Assembly (NCBI RefSeq): GCF_029783845.1
Contig: NZ_LWID01000001.1
Coordinates: 2,327,501-2,391,500 of the forward strand
DNA: 64,000 nucleotides
Reading direction: 5' to 3'
Source: Volucribacter amazonae
Lineage (GTDB): Bacteria > Pseudomonadota > Gammaproteobacteria > Enterobacterales > Pasteurellaceae
The notes below the pieces were generated by a model. That model worked only from the letters and a program-made list of their open reading frames with translations, did not search any database and was not told the origin of the DNA. Below are positions 8,848 to 18,018 of the stretch, one piece after another (the stretch's first letter is position 1; each line of letters starts with the position of its first letter). A program made the translations under genes and the position numbers.

Positions 8848-9810
8848 ATGAAAAAATTATTTAAATATACCTTAGTTTCTGCATTAGCGATGGGGGCGTT
8901 GTCTGTACAGGCTCAAGAGAAATTTATTACCATTGGGACAGGTGGGCAAACAGGGGTGTATTATGTGGTTGGGCAATCTATTTGTCAGTTAGTTAATCGT
9001 GATACAGCAAAAACGCAAGTAAAATGTAATGCACCATCTACGGGGGGATCGGTAGGGAATTTAAATTCCATTGCCGCCCAACAAATGGATATGGGGATTG
9101 CACAATCAGATTGGCAATATCACGCTTATAATGGCACAAGTTCTTTTGAAGGCAAGAAAAACGATAAGTTGCGTGCAATCTTTTCGTTACATGCCGAACC
9201 TTTTACCTTAATGGCTCGTGATGATTCAGGTATTCAATCTTTTGATGATTTAAAAGGTAAACGTGTGAATGTGGGCGATCCCGGCTCAGGCACAAGAGCA
9301 ACAATGAATGTTATTTTAGGCGCTAAGGGTTGGACGGATAAAGAATTTAAAGTTGCTTCTGAGTTAAAACCAGCGGAAATGGCATCGGTAATGTGTGATA
9401 ATAACTTAGATGCCATTACTTATAATGTAGGACATCCAAATGGGGCATTAAAAGAGGCTGCCGCTTCTTGTGATGTCCATTTAGTTCCTGTTACTGGCGA
9501 AGCGATCGATAAGTTAGTTGCCGATCATTCTTATTATGCGAAAGCAATTATCCCGGGTGGTTTATATAAGGGAAGTGATGAACCTGTAGAAAGCTTTGGG
9601 GTTTATGCTACTTTAGTGACTTCTGCCGATGTTGATGATGATAAAGTTTATGCGGTTGTGAAAGCGGTATTTGATAATTTTGACCGTTTTAAACGCTTAC
9701 ACCCAGCCTTTGCTAATTTAAAAGAGCAAGAAATGATTAAAAATGCTCTATCAGCACCATTGCATGAGGGTGCAGTGCGTTATTATAAAGAACGTGGTTG
9801 GATTCAATAA
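8848..9810 (+). CDS. TAXI-family TRAP transporter solute-binding protein
   Basis: Periplasmic substrate receptor of a tripartite ATP-independent transporter. The 320 aa protein begins with a clear signal peptide (~1-22, cut after SVQA), followed by the TAXI-family opening ITIGTGGQTGVYY and the conserved GSVGNLNSI, VNVGDPGSGTR and NNLDAITYNVGHPNG blocks. A ribosome site (AAGGGG) lies 9 bases before the ATG. The fused permease gene follows after ~110 bases. Substrate cannot be read from sequence; TAXI systems with known substrates take up organic acids such as glutamate or 2-oxoglutarate. Confidence 0.9.
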   Translation: MKKLFKYTLVSALAMGALSVQAQEKFITIGTGGQTGVYYVVGQSICQLVNRDTAKTQVKCNAPSTGGSVGNLNSIAAQQMDMGIAQSDWQYHAYNGTSSFEGKKNDKLRAIFSLHAEPFTLMARDDSGIQSFDDLKGKRVNVGDPGSGTRATMNVILGAKGWTDKEFKVASELKPAEMASVMCDNNLDAITYNVGHPNGALKEAAASCDVHLVPVTGEAIDKLVADHSYYAKAIIPGGLYKGSDEPVESFGVYATLVTSADVDDDKVYAVVKAVFDNFDRFKRLHPAFANLKEQEMIKNALSAPLHEGAVRYYKERGWIQ

Positions 9811-9829
9811 TTCTTTTTCCTCGTGATTA

Positions 9830-9848
9830 AAGGCAGCTTGTCTGCCTT
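9830..9848 (+). terminator. Hairpin between TRAP receptor and permease genes
   Basis: AAGGCAG and CTGCCTT pair around a 5-base loop, followed by an AT-rich stretch without a clean T run. Weak attenuators in this position often make the receptor more abundant than the membrane part; that role is inferred. Confidence 0.45.
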
Positions 9849-9921
9849 ATTTCATTATTTTATTCATATCTTATGAATTATAGCTTAATTCATTGCATTA
9901 GATTATTTTGTCGGAGGAAAT

Positions 9922-12561
9922 ATGTCGGCAACAAGTAAAAAAGTAGATTATGATGATTTACAGGATATGGTGGCTTCAAATGATTCAGGTGGTCGTAATC
10001 CTACAGGACTAACCAAAAGAATTATTGTTGTTACCGCAATATTATGGTCGGTTTTTCAACTTTATTATACTTCTCCTTTCCCCTTTTGGTTACAAGAGGT
10101 GTTAAGAGATTGGGGAGTTAATTTAAATGTGGTTATTGATGATACTAAAGCACGTTCTATTCATCTTGCTTTTGCATTATTTCTAGCCTATCTTTCATTT
10201 CCTGCTTTTGCTACCTCTCCTAAACATAGAGTGCCTTATCAAGATTGGCTATTTGCAACCTTGGGGGCATTTTTAGGGGCTTACTACATTTTCTTTTATG
10301 AAGGTTTAGTTACCCGTTTTGGTGCACCGAATACACAAGATATTTTAGCCGGTTGTCTAGGGATTATTTTATTGCTTGAGGCGTGTCGCCGTAGTTTAGG
10401 ATTACCGTTAGTTATTATTGCTTCCGTTTTCTTACTCTATAACTATTTAGGGCAATATTTGCCCACTAATTGGTTAATCAGCCATCGTTCGGGATCTTTA
10501 TCACAAATTATTAATCAACAATGGATTACCACTGAAGGCGTGTTTGGTGTTGCTTTAGGTGTATCTACCAAATATGTTTTCCTTTTTGTACTTTTTGGCG
10601 CTTTGTTGGATAAAGCAGGCGCTGGGAATTATTTTATTAAAACCGCTTTTGCTTATTTAGGGCATTTAAGTGGTGGTCCAGCGAAAGCCGCGGTGGTTTC
10701 CTCCGCATTAACGGGATTAGTATCAGGCTCTTCCATTGCTAATGTGGTAACCACAGGGACTTTTACCATTCCAATGATGAAACGAGTCGGTTTTACCCCA
10801 GAAAAAGCAGGGGCGGTGGAAGTGGCTTCTTCGGTTAATGGGCAAATTATGCCACCCGTTATGGGGGCGGCGGCATTTTTGATGATTGAGTATGTCAATA
10901 TGCCTTATAGCCAATTAATTACTCACGCTTTTTTACCTGCATTAATTTCTTATATTGCCTTGGTGTATATTGTGCATTTAGAGGCTTGCAAAATGGGATT
11001 AAGGGGGCTAGAACGCACAGATCTACCTCGTCCGATGTTGGTAATGTTAATTCGTACCTTGGCGAATTTCTTAATTATTTGTGCCTTATATTTTGCTTTA
11101 GAGTTTACTTTGGGCTGGATAAAAAATGTTTTCCCTGATTTCTCTTTTGCTATTGTGTGTTTATTATTAGCGATTGTCTATTTGCTATTATTGCGTCGAG
11201 TGGCGAGTTTCCCAGAATTAGAGCCTGATGATCCTAATGCAAAAATCGTGAAATTACCTTCAGCTAAACCAACGGTAAATGCGGGCTTACATTATCTCTT
11301 ACCTGTAGTAGTTTTACTTTGGTGTTTAATGATTGAACGTATGTCGCCGGGCTTATCTGCTTTCTGGGGAACAATGGCGTTAATGGTAATTCTACTCACT
11401 CAGCGTCCATTATTAAGCCTTTTCCGTCAAGATCAAGCCGATAAAAGTCAATTATTTAAACAAGGCGTAACGGAATTTATTGATGGCTTAGAAGCTGGTG
11501 CGAGAAATATGATTGGCATAGGCATTGCTACTGCCACCGCTGGGATTATTGTGGGCGTGGTTGCTTTGACAGGCTTCGGCGTTCAGCTATCGGGCATTAT
11601 TGAAATGTTATCAATGGGTAATATTTTATTAATGTTAATTTTAGTGGCGGTCTTTAGTTTAATTTTAGGTATGGGCTTGCCGACAACGGCGAATTATATT
11701 GTGGTTTCTTCCTTAATGGCATTGGTTATTGTGGAGGTGGGACGTCAAAATGGGCTGATTGTACCGCTGATTGCTGTGCATTTATTTGTATTCTATTTTG
11801 GTATTATGGCAGACGTAACGCCACCAGTGGGGCTTGCTTCTTTTGCGGCAGCAGCCATTTCAGGGGGTAGCCCAATAAAAACAGGGGTTGAGGCGTTTTA
11901 TTATAGCCTAAGAACCGCCATTTTACCCTTCTTGTTTATTTTCAATACGGATTTATTGTTGATTGATGTAGGCTGGGCAAAGGGTATTTTGGTGTTTATT
12001 ACCGCAACGGTAGGGATCTTGGTCTTTACTGCGGGTACGATGCGGTATTTCTTAACCAAAAATAAACTTTGGGAAAGTTTGGTATTGATTATGGCGGCCT
12101 TTATGTTATTCCGTCCGGGCTTTTTTATGGAATATATTTCGCCGTCAGAACGCCATATTGAACCTATTCAATTTGAACAGGAATTAGCTACATTGCCACA
12201 AGGGGAACAAATTAAGTTAGAAGTATCGGGCTTAAATCCTTATGGTAAAGAAATCACGTTCTATGCCCAGTTAGCTGTCCCCGCTGGCGAAAATGCGGAG
12301 CAACGTTTACAAGCTCTAGGCTTAATGTTGTTAGATACGGGCGAAAAAATAACGGTTGATGGAAAATCAATATCAAAAATCTTAATTGATAATGTAGAAA
12401 TTGATTCGCCAGCGGCTAAAGCTGGCTTGAATTGGGATCAAACCATTCTTGATGTGGCATTACCACAGCCTGCATTGGCAAAAGAATGGATATTTATTCC
12501 TGCATTATTGTTGATTGCTGGCGTTATGCTAAATCAACATCGTAGAATAAAAGGTAAATAA
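9922..12561 (+). CDS. TRAP transporter fused permease (DctQM type) with DUF3394
   Basis: Inner-membrane part of the TAXI TRAP system; 879 aa. The small (DctQ-like) and large (DctM-like) membrane subunits are fused in one chain: about four helices lie in residues ~25-175, then the DctM-type domain with the diagnostic stretches VSGSSIANVVTTGTFTIP and GQIMPPVMGAAAFLM, and a second inverted half with GMGLPTTANYIVVSSL and DVTPPVGLASFAAAA. The last ~190 residues, with a soluble segment and a final helix, fit DUF3394, often found on these fusions. A ribosome site (GGAGG) precedes the start. It works with the upstream receptor. Confidence 0.92.
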   Translation: MSATSKKVDYDDLQDMVASNDSGGRNPTGLTKRIIVVTAILWSVFQLYYTSPFPFWLQEVLRDWGVNLNVVIDDTKARSIHLAFALFLAYLSFPAFATSPKHRVPYQDWLFATLGAFLGAYYIFFYEGLVTRFGAPNTQDILAGCLGIILLLEACRRSLGLPLVIIASVFLLYNYLGQYLPTNWLISHRSGSLSQIINQQWITTEGVFGVALGVSTKYVFLFVLFGALLDKAGAGNYFIKTAFAYLGHLSGGPAKAAVVSSALTGLVSGSSIANVVTTGTFTIPMMKRVGFTPEKAGAVEVASSVNGQIMPPVMGAAAFLMIEYVNMPYSQLITHAFLPALISYIALVYIVHLEACKMGLRGLERTDLPRPMLVMLIRTLANFLIICALYFALEFTLGWIKNVFPDFSFAIVCLLLAIVYLLLLRRVASFPELEPDDPNAKIVKLPSAKPTVNAGLHYLLPVVVLLWCLMIERMSPGLSAFWGTMALMVILLTQRPLLSLFRQDQADKSQLFKQGVTEFIDGLEAGARNMIGIGIATATAGIIVGVVALTGFGVQLSGIIEMLSMGNILLMLILVAVFSLILGMGLPTTANYIVVSSLMALVIVEVGRQNGLIVPLIAVHLFVFYFGIMADVTPPVGLASFAAAAISGGSPIKTGVEAFYYSLRTAILPFLFIFNTDLLLIDVGWAKGILVFITATVGILVFTAGTMRYFLTKNKLWESLVLIMAAFMLFRPGFFMEYISPSERHIEPIQFEQELATLPQGEQIKLEVSGLNPYGKEITFYAQLAVPAGENAEQRLQALGLMLLDTGEKITVDGKSISKILIDNVEIDSPAAKAGLNWDQTILDVALPQPALAKEWIFIPALLLIAGVMLNQHRRIKGK

Positions 12562-12564
12562 ACG

Positions 12565-12614
12565 AAAGTGCGGTCATTTTTAGCAAAATTTTCTGAAAAT
12601 TGACCGCACTTTTC
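12565..12614 (+). terminator. Terminator built from an inverted uptake-signal pair
   Basis: AAAGTGCGGTCA and TGACCGCACTTT, each containing the 9-base uptake core (12566-12574 and 12603-12611), form a hairpin followed by TTCTTGTTTT. Paired uptake signals acting as terminators are well known in the family. Confidence 0.8.
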
Positions 12615-12642
12615 TTGTTTTGATTACAAAGGATAAATGATT

Positions 12643-13068
12643 ATGTATAGCAAATTATTACTCGTTATTGATTTAAATAATCAAGAAACTGCGAAATATG
12701 TGGTGGATACGGCTTTACAATTAACAGAAAAGGTAGAAAACCCTATTTTTCGTGTAGTAACCATTGTAGAGCCAGTTGATGACAGTTTTATCTCCGCATT
12801 TTTACCGAAAAACTTTGATAAATCGCTGGTAGAAGAAGTCAATAAAGCACTGCACCAGTTTACTCAACAACATTTTCCTGCGCAAGCCAAAGTGCAACAT
12901 ATTGTTGCCCATGGTACTATTTATGAAGAAATTAATCGTATTGCAGAAGAAAAGGATATTGAATTAATTTTAATGTTAGCCAGTAGTCAACCTGATATGG
13001 CAGGGTTAAGTAGTAATACAAGGCGTGTGGCAAAATATGGTAATAAGCCCGTATTAATCCTGAAATAA
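12643..13068 (+). CDS. Universal stress protein, UspA family
   Basis: Small cytoplasmic nucleotide-binding-fold protein, 141 aa. It has the UspA shape: an initial strand SKLLLVIDLN, a middle VQHIVAHGTIYEEI, and a final STRRVAKYGNKPVLILK stretch resembling the glycine/serine nucleotide loop (usually G-2x-G-9x-G-S/T), here degenerate. I start at the second ATG because AAAGGA is 9 bases upstream of it and only 3 from the first. It follows the TRAP genes; in halophile TRAP systems a Usp (TeaD) regulates transport, so a similar partnership is plausible but unproven. Confidence 0.8.
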   Translation: MYSKLLLVIDLNNQETAKYVVDTALQLTEKVENPIFRVVTIVEPVDDSFISAFLPKNFDKSLVEEVNKALHQFTQQHFPAQAKVQHIVAHGTIYEEINRIAEEKDIELILMLASSQPDMAGLSSNTRRVAKYGNKPVLILK

Positions 13069-13110
13069 ATAGGTGTAGTGATAATAAACAGAATCTAAAA
13101 TAGCGTATAA

Positions 13111-13216
13111 TATAGTCGTTCCACTTTAGAATAATACAGCGTTGGCACGCCTCGCCGTACTATCTGTACTGTCTTCGGCGTGCCGCCTTGTCTTATTTTA
13201 AATTGAAATGACTATA
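13111..13216 (+). repeat. Palindromic MITE-like repeat, full copy 1
   Basis: A 106 bp element with near-inverted ends: TATAGTCGTTCCACTTTAGA and TTTAAATTGAAATGACTATA. The interior can also fold (GGCACGCC and GGCGTGCC flanking CTGTACTGTCTTC). It lies between the usp gene and cmk. Equivalent full copies are at 20560, 22702 and 49613. Confidence 0.85.
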
Positions 13217-13250
13217 GTGCAGTTTATTGATAAATTAAGGATTAATTGAA

Positions 13251-13922
13251 ATGAATAATATTATTACGGTAGATGGACCGAGCGGTGCAGGAAAGGGAAC
13301 ATTATGTTATGCCTTGGCACAGAAATTAGGTTTTGCACTGTTGGATAGTGGTGCTATTTATCGTGTTACTGCTTTAGCCGCATTAAAGAAATCCATAGAT
13401 CTTGCCGATGAAACACAACTTGCCAATTTAGCCAGTCAGCTAGATATTCAATTTTTAGCCGAGCAAGGTGAGGTCAAAGTCTTGCTTGATGGGCAAGATG
13501 TCAGTGCTGACATTCGTACTCAACCTGTGGCGGAAGCGGCATCTAAAGTGGCGGTTTTTGCACAAGTTAGGTCGGCATTATTGCAACGACAACGAGATTT
13601 TGCGAACAACAAAGGGCTGATTGCCGATGGGCGAGATATGGGAACAGTGGTTTTTCCAGAGGCGTCCGTTAAATTATTTTTAGATGCAAGTGCGGAAGAA
13701 AGGGTGAAAAGACGCCTTAAACAGTTGCAAAGTAAAGGAATTAATGGTAACTTTAGCCAGATTTTAGCCGAGATAAAAGCACGAGATTTGCGTGATAGAA
13801 ATCGGGCGGTTGCACCGCTTGTTCCAGCGCAAGATGCTTTGTTGCTAGATTCTACAGCGTTATCCATAGAACAAGTTGTGGAACAAGCCTTAGCTTATAT
13901 TGATCAAAAGCTAAAATTATAA
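13251..13922 (+). CDS. cmk: Cytidylate kinase
   Basis: Phosphorylates CMP and dCMP using ATP in pyrimidine nucleotide recycling. The 223 aa protein has the P-loop near its start (DGPSGAGKGTL), the substrate-binding LDSGAIYRVTAL, the DGRDMGTVVFP motif and the lid-like RDLRDRNRAVAPL. The start has AAGGA 9 bases upstream. It is followed by rpsA, the order seen across gammaproteobacteria. Confidence 0.95.
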   Translation: MNNIITVDGPSGAGKGTLCYALAQKLGFALLDSGAIYRVTALAALKKSIDLADETQLANLASQLDIQFLAEQGEVKVLLDGQDVSADIRTQPVAEAASKVAVFAQVRSALLQRQRDFANNKGLIADGRDMGTVVFPEASVKLFLDASAEERVKRRLKQLQSKGINGNFSQILAEIKARDLRDRNRAVAPLVPAQDALLLDSTALSIEQVVEQALAYIDQKLKL

Positions 13923-14022
13923 TAGGTTTTGTTTATTCAAGGAATGAATAAACGATTATGATCAACCCCACTTTTAAGGGAATTAAAGTGGTCGTTATTT
14001 GTATAAATTTAGAAGATTAATT

Positions 14023-15669
14023 ATGTCAGAATCTTTTGCTCAACTATTTGAAGAATCATTAAAAGAACTTGAAACTCGTCAAGGTTCAATCGTTAGCGGT
14101 ACTGTTGTTGCTATTCAAAAAGGCTTTGTGCTTGTTGACGCAGGTTTAAAATCTGAATCCGCAATTCCTGTGGAAGAGTTTTTAAATGCTCAAGGTGAAT
14201 TAGAAGTTCAAGTGGGCGATGTGGTAAATGTTGCTTTAGACGCAGTAGAAGATGGTTTCGGTGAAACCAAACTTTCTCGTGAAAAAGCGGTACGCCACGA
14301 GTCTTGGATTGAATTAGAAAAAGCATACGAAGAACAGGCTACTGTTGTCGGTTTAATCAACGGTAAAGTGAAAGGTGGTTTCACAGTTGAGCTAAACGGT
14401 GTGCGTGCATTCTTACCGGGTTCATTAGTAGATACTCGCCCAGTGCGTGATACCTTACATTTAGAAGGTAAAGAATTAGAATTCAAAGTCATCAAACTTG
14501 ATCAAAAACGTAACAATGTGGTTGTTTCTCGTCGTGCAGTGATCGAGTCTGAAAATAGCCAAGATCGTGAAGAAGTATTAGCGAGCCTAGCGGAAGGTGC
14601 AGAAGTTAAAGGTACAGTGAAAAACTTAACTGATTACGGTGCTTTCGTTGATTTAGGTGGCGTTGATGGTTTATTACATATCACAGATATGGCTTGGAAA
14701 CGTGTTAAACACCCAAGTGAAATCGTTAATGTTGGTGATGAAATTACCGTTAAAGTATTAAAATTTGACAAAGATCGTACTCGTGTTTCTTTAGGCTTAA
14801 AACAATTAGGTCAAGATCCTTGGATTGCGATTGCAGAAAATCACCCAGTTGGTAGCAAATTAACGGGTAAAGTAACTAACTTAACTGACTATGGTTGTTT
14901 CGTAGAAATTTTAGACGGTGTTGAAGGTTTAGTTCACGTGTCTGAAATGGATTGGACAAACAAAAATATTCATCCATCTAAAGTGGTTAGCTTAGGCGAT
15001 GAAGTTGAAGTCATGGTATTAGAAATCGATGAAGAACGTCGTCGTATTTCTTTAGGTTTAAAACAATGCAAACCAAACCCATGGCAACAATTTGCTGAAA
15101 CCCACAATAAAGGCGATAAAGTTGAAGGTAAAATCAAATCAATCACTGATTTTGGTATCTTTATCGGCTTAGAAGGTGGTATTGATGGTCTAGTACATTT
15201 ATCGGATATTTCTTGGAATGTACCAGGCGAAGAAGCAGTTCGTAACTACAAAAAAGGCGATGAAGTTGCCGCTGTTGTGTTACAAGTTGATGCAGTGAAA
15301 GAGCGTATTTCTTTAGGTATCAAACAGCTTGAAGAGGATCCATTCAATAACTTTGTTGCTGCTAACAAAAAAGGTGCGGTATTAACAGCGAAAGTTGTTG
15401 AAGCGGATGCTAAAGGTGCGAAAGTTGAATTAGAAGGTGGCGTAGAAGGTTATATTCGTGCAGCTGATTTAACTAGCGAAGTGAACGCTGGCGATGAAGT
15501 TGAAGCGAAATATACTGGTCTTGATCGTAAAGCAAGAATCGTTCACTTATCTGTTCGTGCTAAAGACCAAGCGGAAGAAGCTGCAGCAGTTGCTAATGTG
15601 AATAAGCAAGAAGATGTTGCTATTCCAAATGCAATGGCTGAAGCCTTTAAAGCAGCGAAAGGCGAATAA
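14023..15669 (+). CDS. rpsA: 30S ribosomal protein S1
   Basis: Largest ribosomal protein; it unfolds structured mRNA leaders and docks mRNA on the 30S subunit. The 548 aa protein contains six S1 (OB-fold) repeats: the first two, ending near residue 180, bind the ribosome, and the later four carry the typical GxVxxLTDYGxFVxL pattern (for example KGTVKNLTDYGAFVDLGG). I use the ATG at 14023 (MSESFAQLF), matching known S1 N termini, rather than one eight codons upstream. Codon use is strongly biased to highly expressed types. E. coli S1 represses its own mRNA through the leader; the ~100-base leader here could do likewise. Confidence 0.96.
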   Translation: MSESFAQLFEESLKELETRQGSIVSGTVVAIQKGFVLVDAGLKSESAIPVEEFLNAQGELEVQVGDVVNVALDAVEDGFGETKLSREKAVRHESWIELEKAYEEQATVVGLINGKVKGGFTVELNGVRAFLPGSLVDTRPVRDTLHLEGKELEFKVIKLDQKRNNVVVSRRAVIESENSQDREEVLASLAEGAEVKGTVKNLTDYGAFVDLGGVDGLLHITDMAWKRVKHPSEIVNVGDEITVKVLKFDKDRTRVSLGLKQLGQDPWIAIAENHPVGSKLTGKVTNLTDYGCFVEILDGVEGLVHVSEMDWTNKNIHPSKVVSLGDEVEVMVLEIDEERRRISLGLKQCKPNPWQQFAETHNKGDKVEGKIKSITDFGIFIGLEGGIDGLVHLSDISWNVPGEEAVRNYKKGDEVAAVVLQVDAVKERISLGIKQLEEDPFNNFVAANKKGAVLTAKVVEADAKGAKVELEGGVEGYIRAADLTSEVNAGDEVEAKYTGLDRKARIVHLSVRAKDQAEEAAAVANVNKQEDVAIPNAMAEAFKAAKGE

Positions 15670-15678
15670 TTTTTAGCA

Positions 15679-15707
15679 AAATATGGTGAGAATTTTCTCA
15701 CCATATT
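15679..15707 (+). terminator. rpsA terminator
   Basis: AAATATGGTGAGAA and TTCTCACCATATTT form a perfect 14-base hairpin with a 1-base loop, starting 10 bases after the rpsA stop. It is followed by AT-rich sequence with only a short T run. Confidence 0.7.
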
Positions 15708-15752
15708 TATTTATGATGAGATTTATAGTTTTTTGGTTTAATTATGTTTTTA

Positions 15753-15800
15753 TCATCGTTTCTCTTTAAAATAATACAGCGTTGGTATCCTTGTATTATT
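15753..15800 (+). repeat. Degenerate fragment of the MITE-like repeat
   Basis: The stretch CTTTAAAATAATACAGCGTTGG at about 15765-15786 matches the 5' half of the 106 bp repeat found elsewhere. The 3' half is not recognisable. It sits between rpsA and ihfB. Confidence 0.5.
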
Positions 15801-15884
15801 TGAAGAATTTAGCTAAATTGATGAAAAGCGTAGTTAATCTAAATGGCTATTTGTCCATGGCCTAAAACATAATAGGGAATCGTT

Positions 15885-16163
15885 ATGACTAAATCAGAAC
15901 TTATTGCAAATTTAATTGATAAAAATCCAGAGATCAATATGAAAGATGTGGAAGCATCAGTAAAAGAAATCGTTGATCAAATGGCGTTGGCATTAGAAAA
16001 AGGAAATCGTATTGAAATTCGTGGGTTCGGTAGTTTTTCATTGCATTTCCGTCAACCTCGCATTGGTAGAAACCCAAAAACAGGTGAACAAGTTAAATTA
16101 GAATCTAAATATGTTCCTCATTTTAAAGCTGGAAAAGAATTGAGAGAGCGTGTTGATTATTAA
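15885..16163 (+). CDS. ihfB: Integration host factor subunit beta
   Basis: Half of the DNA-bending IHF heterodimer, which shapes promoters, origins and recombination sites. The 92 aa protein has the HU/IHF fold with the DNA-contacting arm RIGRNPKTGEQV (intercalating proline included) preceded by RGFGSFSLHFR, and the C-terminal FKAGKELRERV. The usual length is ~94 aa. It follows rpsA in the conserved cmk-rpsA-ihfB order and is convergent with tilS; I see no clear terminator between them. Confidence 0.94.
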   Translation: MTKSELIANLIDKNPEINMKDVEASVKEIVDQMALALEKGNRIEIRGFGSFSLHFRQPRIGRNPKTGEQVKLESKYVPHFKAGKELRERVDY

Positions 16164-16205
16164 TTTATCGCTTTATCTTATTTCAACTTAACACAACCAT
16201 ATTTT

Positions 16206-17504
16206 TTACTCTAAAACAACAAAAAAACCTACCGCACTTTTTAATTGTTGTTGCTCAGAAATAAGTGGGATTCGTGAACGTTGCCAAACGGGAACGTTGA
16301 GTTGTTGCCAAACTTTTTTAATATCTTGATTTGGGCGTTTTGCGTCAAGTTTTATTTTGCCTGAATAACCGAATGTTACTTCAAATTGATCGCCTTGTGC
16401 ATAAAATTCACTGTGGTAGTTTTTGTTTTCTGTTTGCCAAAGTGCGGTAAGTTTTTTACCTTTTTTTTGTAAGGTTAATATACCTAATTGATCGGGTAAA
16501 GAAAGAGGGGTATCAATACGGAGTTCAAGCTTTACTTGGCTCAAATCTTGATAAGGCGGGGTAATAAATAGTCGTTGTTGGTAACGGCGTAGGATCACTT
16601 GTCCTAAACGAAATTCAGGATTTTTATCCATTTTGGCAAAAACTACTTCGGCGAGGATATGTGCCAGTTGTTGGCTTGAAGGCATGGCAAGCTGATGCTG
16701 TTGTAACCATAAACGAAGTAGTGCCGCTTGTTTTAAAGGTGAATATTGTGGAAATTTCGCTGTATATAGCGTTTTTTCCGTTGGATTATAGATTTGAGCG
16801 AACTCGTTTGCTAACAACTCATTGATTAATTGTTGCTGTTGGTAACAATGCTGTGCCGAACGTTGTACTGCTTGGTCAAAATGTTGCCAGCGTTGGCGTA
16901 AAATGGGCAACACTTGATTGCGTAAAAAGTTTCGATCATATTGGTTATCTTGGTTACTTTCATCATTGATCCAACAGATGCCTTGTTGTTGTACATAATC
17001 TTGTAATTGCCAACGGGAAAAGTTTAATAGCGGGCGAAAAATAGGCATATCAAATAATTGGCTTTGTATTTGCATTGCTCCTAGACCTTGAATACCACTA
17101 CCACGTTTTAACGCCAATAAAAAACTTTCGGTTTGATCTTGTTGATGGTGGGCGGTAACTAAGATTTCATGGCTAAAACGGTGTTTTTTGATGGCTTGAT
17201 AACGCGCTTCCCTTGCACCAGCTTCAATACCTTGTTTTGATTGCACCTGTACTTTTTCACTAATAAAAGGAATTTGCCATTGATAGCAAAGCTGTTGACA
17301 ATGTGCTAACCATTGATCTGCATGGGGGCTTAAATTATGATGAATATGGATTGCACGCAAGGAAAAGTGCGGTTGTTTTTCGCGAAGTTTTTTGCATAAA
17401 CTGAGTAAGGCAGTGGAGTCTAAGCCACCACTAAAAGCGATTAAAAAGGCTTGTGGTGGGCGATAATATTGTTGTAGTTGCTCAATAAATTGTTGTTCAA
17501 TCAT
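16206..17504 (-). CDS. tilS: tRNA(Ile)-lysidine synthase
   Basis: Attaches lysine to cytidine 34 of tRNA-Ile(CAU) so that it reads AUA as isoleucine. The 432 aa protein opens with the ATP-binding PP-loop FSGGLDSTALL, followed by IHIHHNLSPHADQW, and TAHHQQDQTESFLLALKRGSG, all characteristic of the N-terminal adenylation domain. The C-terminal substrate-binding domains (~230-430) are less conserved. Three uptake-signal cores lie within the gene. It is Q-rich, with many CAA codons, like other genes here. Confidence 0.93.
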   Translation of the reverse strand: MIEQQFIEQLQQYYRPPQAFLIAFSGGLDSTALLSLCKKLREKQPHFSLRAIHIHHNLSPHADQWLAHCQQLCYQWQIPFISEKVQVQSKQGIEAGAREARYQAIKKHRFSHEILVTAHHQQDQTESFLLALKRGSGIQGLGAMQIQSQLFDMPIFRPLLNFSRWQLQDYVQQQGICWINDESNQDNQYDRNFLRNQVLPILRQRWQHFDQAVQRSAQHCYQQQQLINELLANEFAQIYNPTEKTLYTAKFPQYSPLKQAALLRLWLQQHQLAMPSSQQLAHILAEVVFAKMDKNPEFRLGQVILRRYQQRLFITPPYQDLSQVKLELRIDTPLSLPDQLGILTLQKKGKKLTALWQTENKNYHSEFYAQGDQFEVTFGYSGKIKLDAKRPNQDIKKVWQQLNVPVWQRSRIPLISEQQQLKSAVGFFVVLE

Positions 17505-17616
17505 ATATTATTGTGATGATGTTGATAGTTAAATTCAATAATATTTATCATGTAAAAATTAACAAAATCCGATATACTTGAAAACCATTTTTGTTTTCAT
17601 TCATTAAGTGTTGTTT

Positions 17617-18009
17617 ATGCGAATTCTTTATATTTTATTAGGTTTTCTTTGTTTAGCATTGGGTATTATTGGCATTTTTCTCCCGTTATTGCCGACTACG
17701 CCTTTTTTATTATGTACGCTATTCTTTTTTACCAAAAGTTCAGAACGTCTATCAAATTGGTTTATGCAAACGCAAATTTATCATAAGCATTTAAAAACCT
17801 TTCATCAACAACGTGCATTAACTCTGAAATCCAAGATTGCTATTTTGTGCCTTTCTACTTCTATGATGGGACTTTCCTTTTATTTTATGTCTAATATTTA
17901 TGGACGAATGAGTATTATTATTTTATTGGTTATTCAATATTGGTTTTTCTTTTTTTGGATTAAAACCTTACCTGCGACAGAAAGGGAAAATAATCCTAAT
18001 CTCCAGTAA
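17617..18009 (+). CDS. DUF454 (YbaN-type) inner-membrane protein
   Basis: A small membrane protein of unknown function; 130 aa with about three to four hydrophobic segments. The opening ILYILLGFLCLALGIIGIFLPLLPTTPFLL is diagnostic of the YbaN/DUF454 family, which shares the GxxGxxLPxLPTxPFxLL motif. I use the ATG at 17617, nine bases after TAAG; GTG and TTG codons just upstream are alternatives. It stands alone, divergent from tilS. Confidence 0.85.
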   Translation: MRILYILLGFLCLALGIIGIFLPLLPTTPFLLCTLFFFTKSSERLSNWFMQTQIYHKHLKTFHQQRALTLKSKIAILCLSTSMMGLSFYFMSNIYGRMSIIILLVIQYWFFFFWIKTLPATERENNPNLQ

Positions 18010-18018
18010 TATTATAAT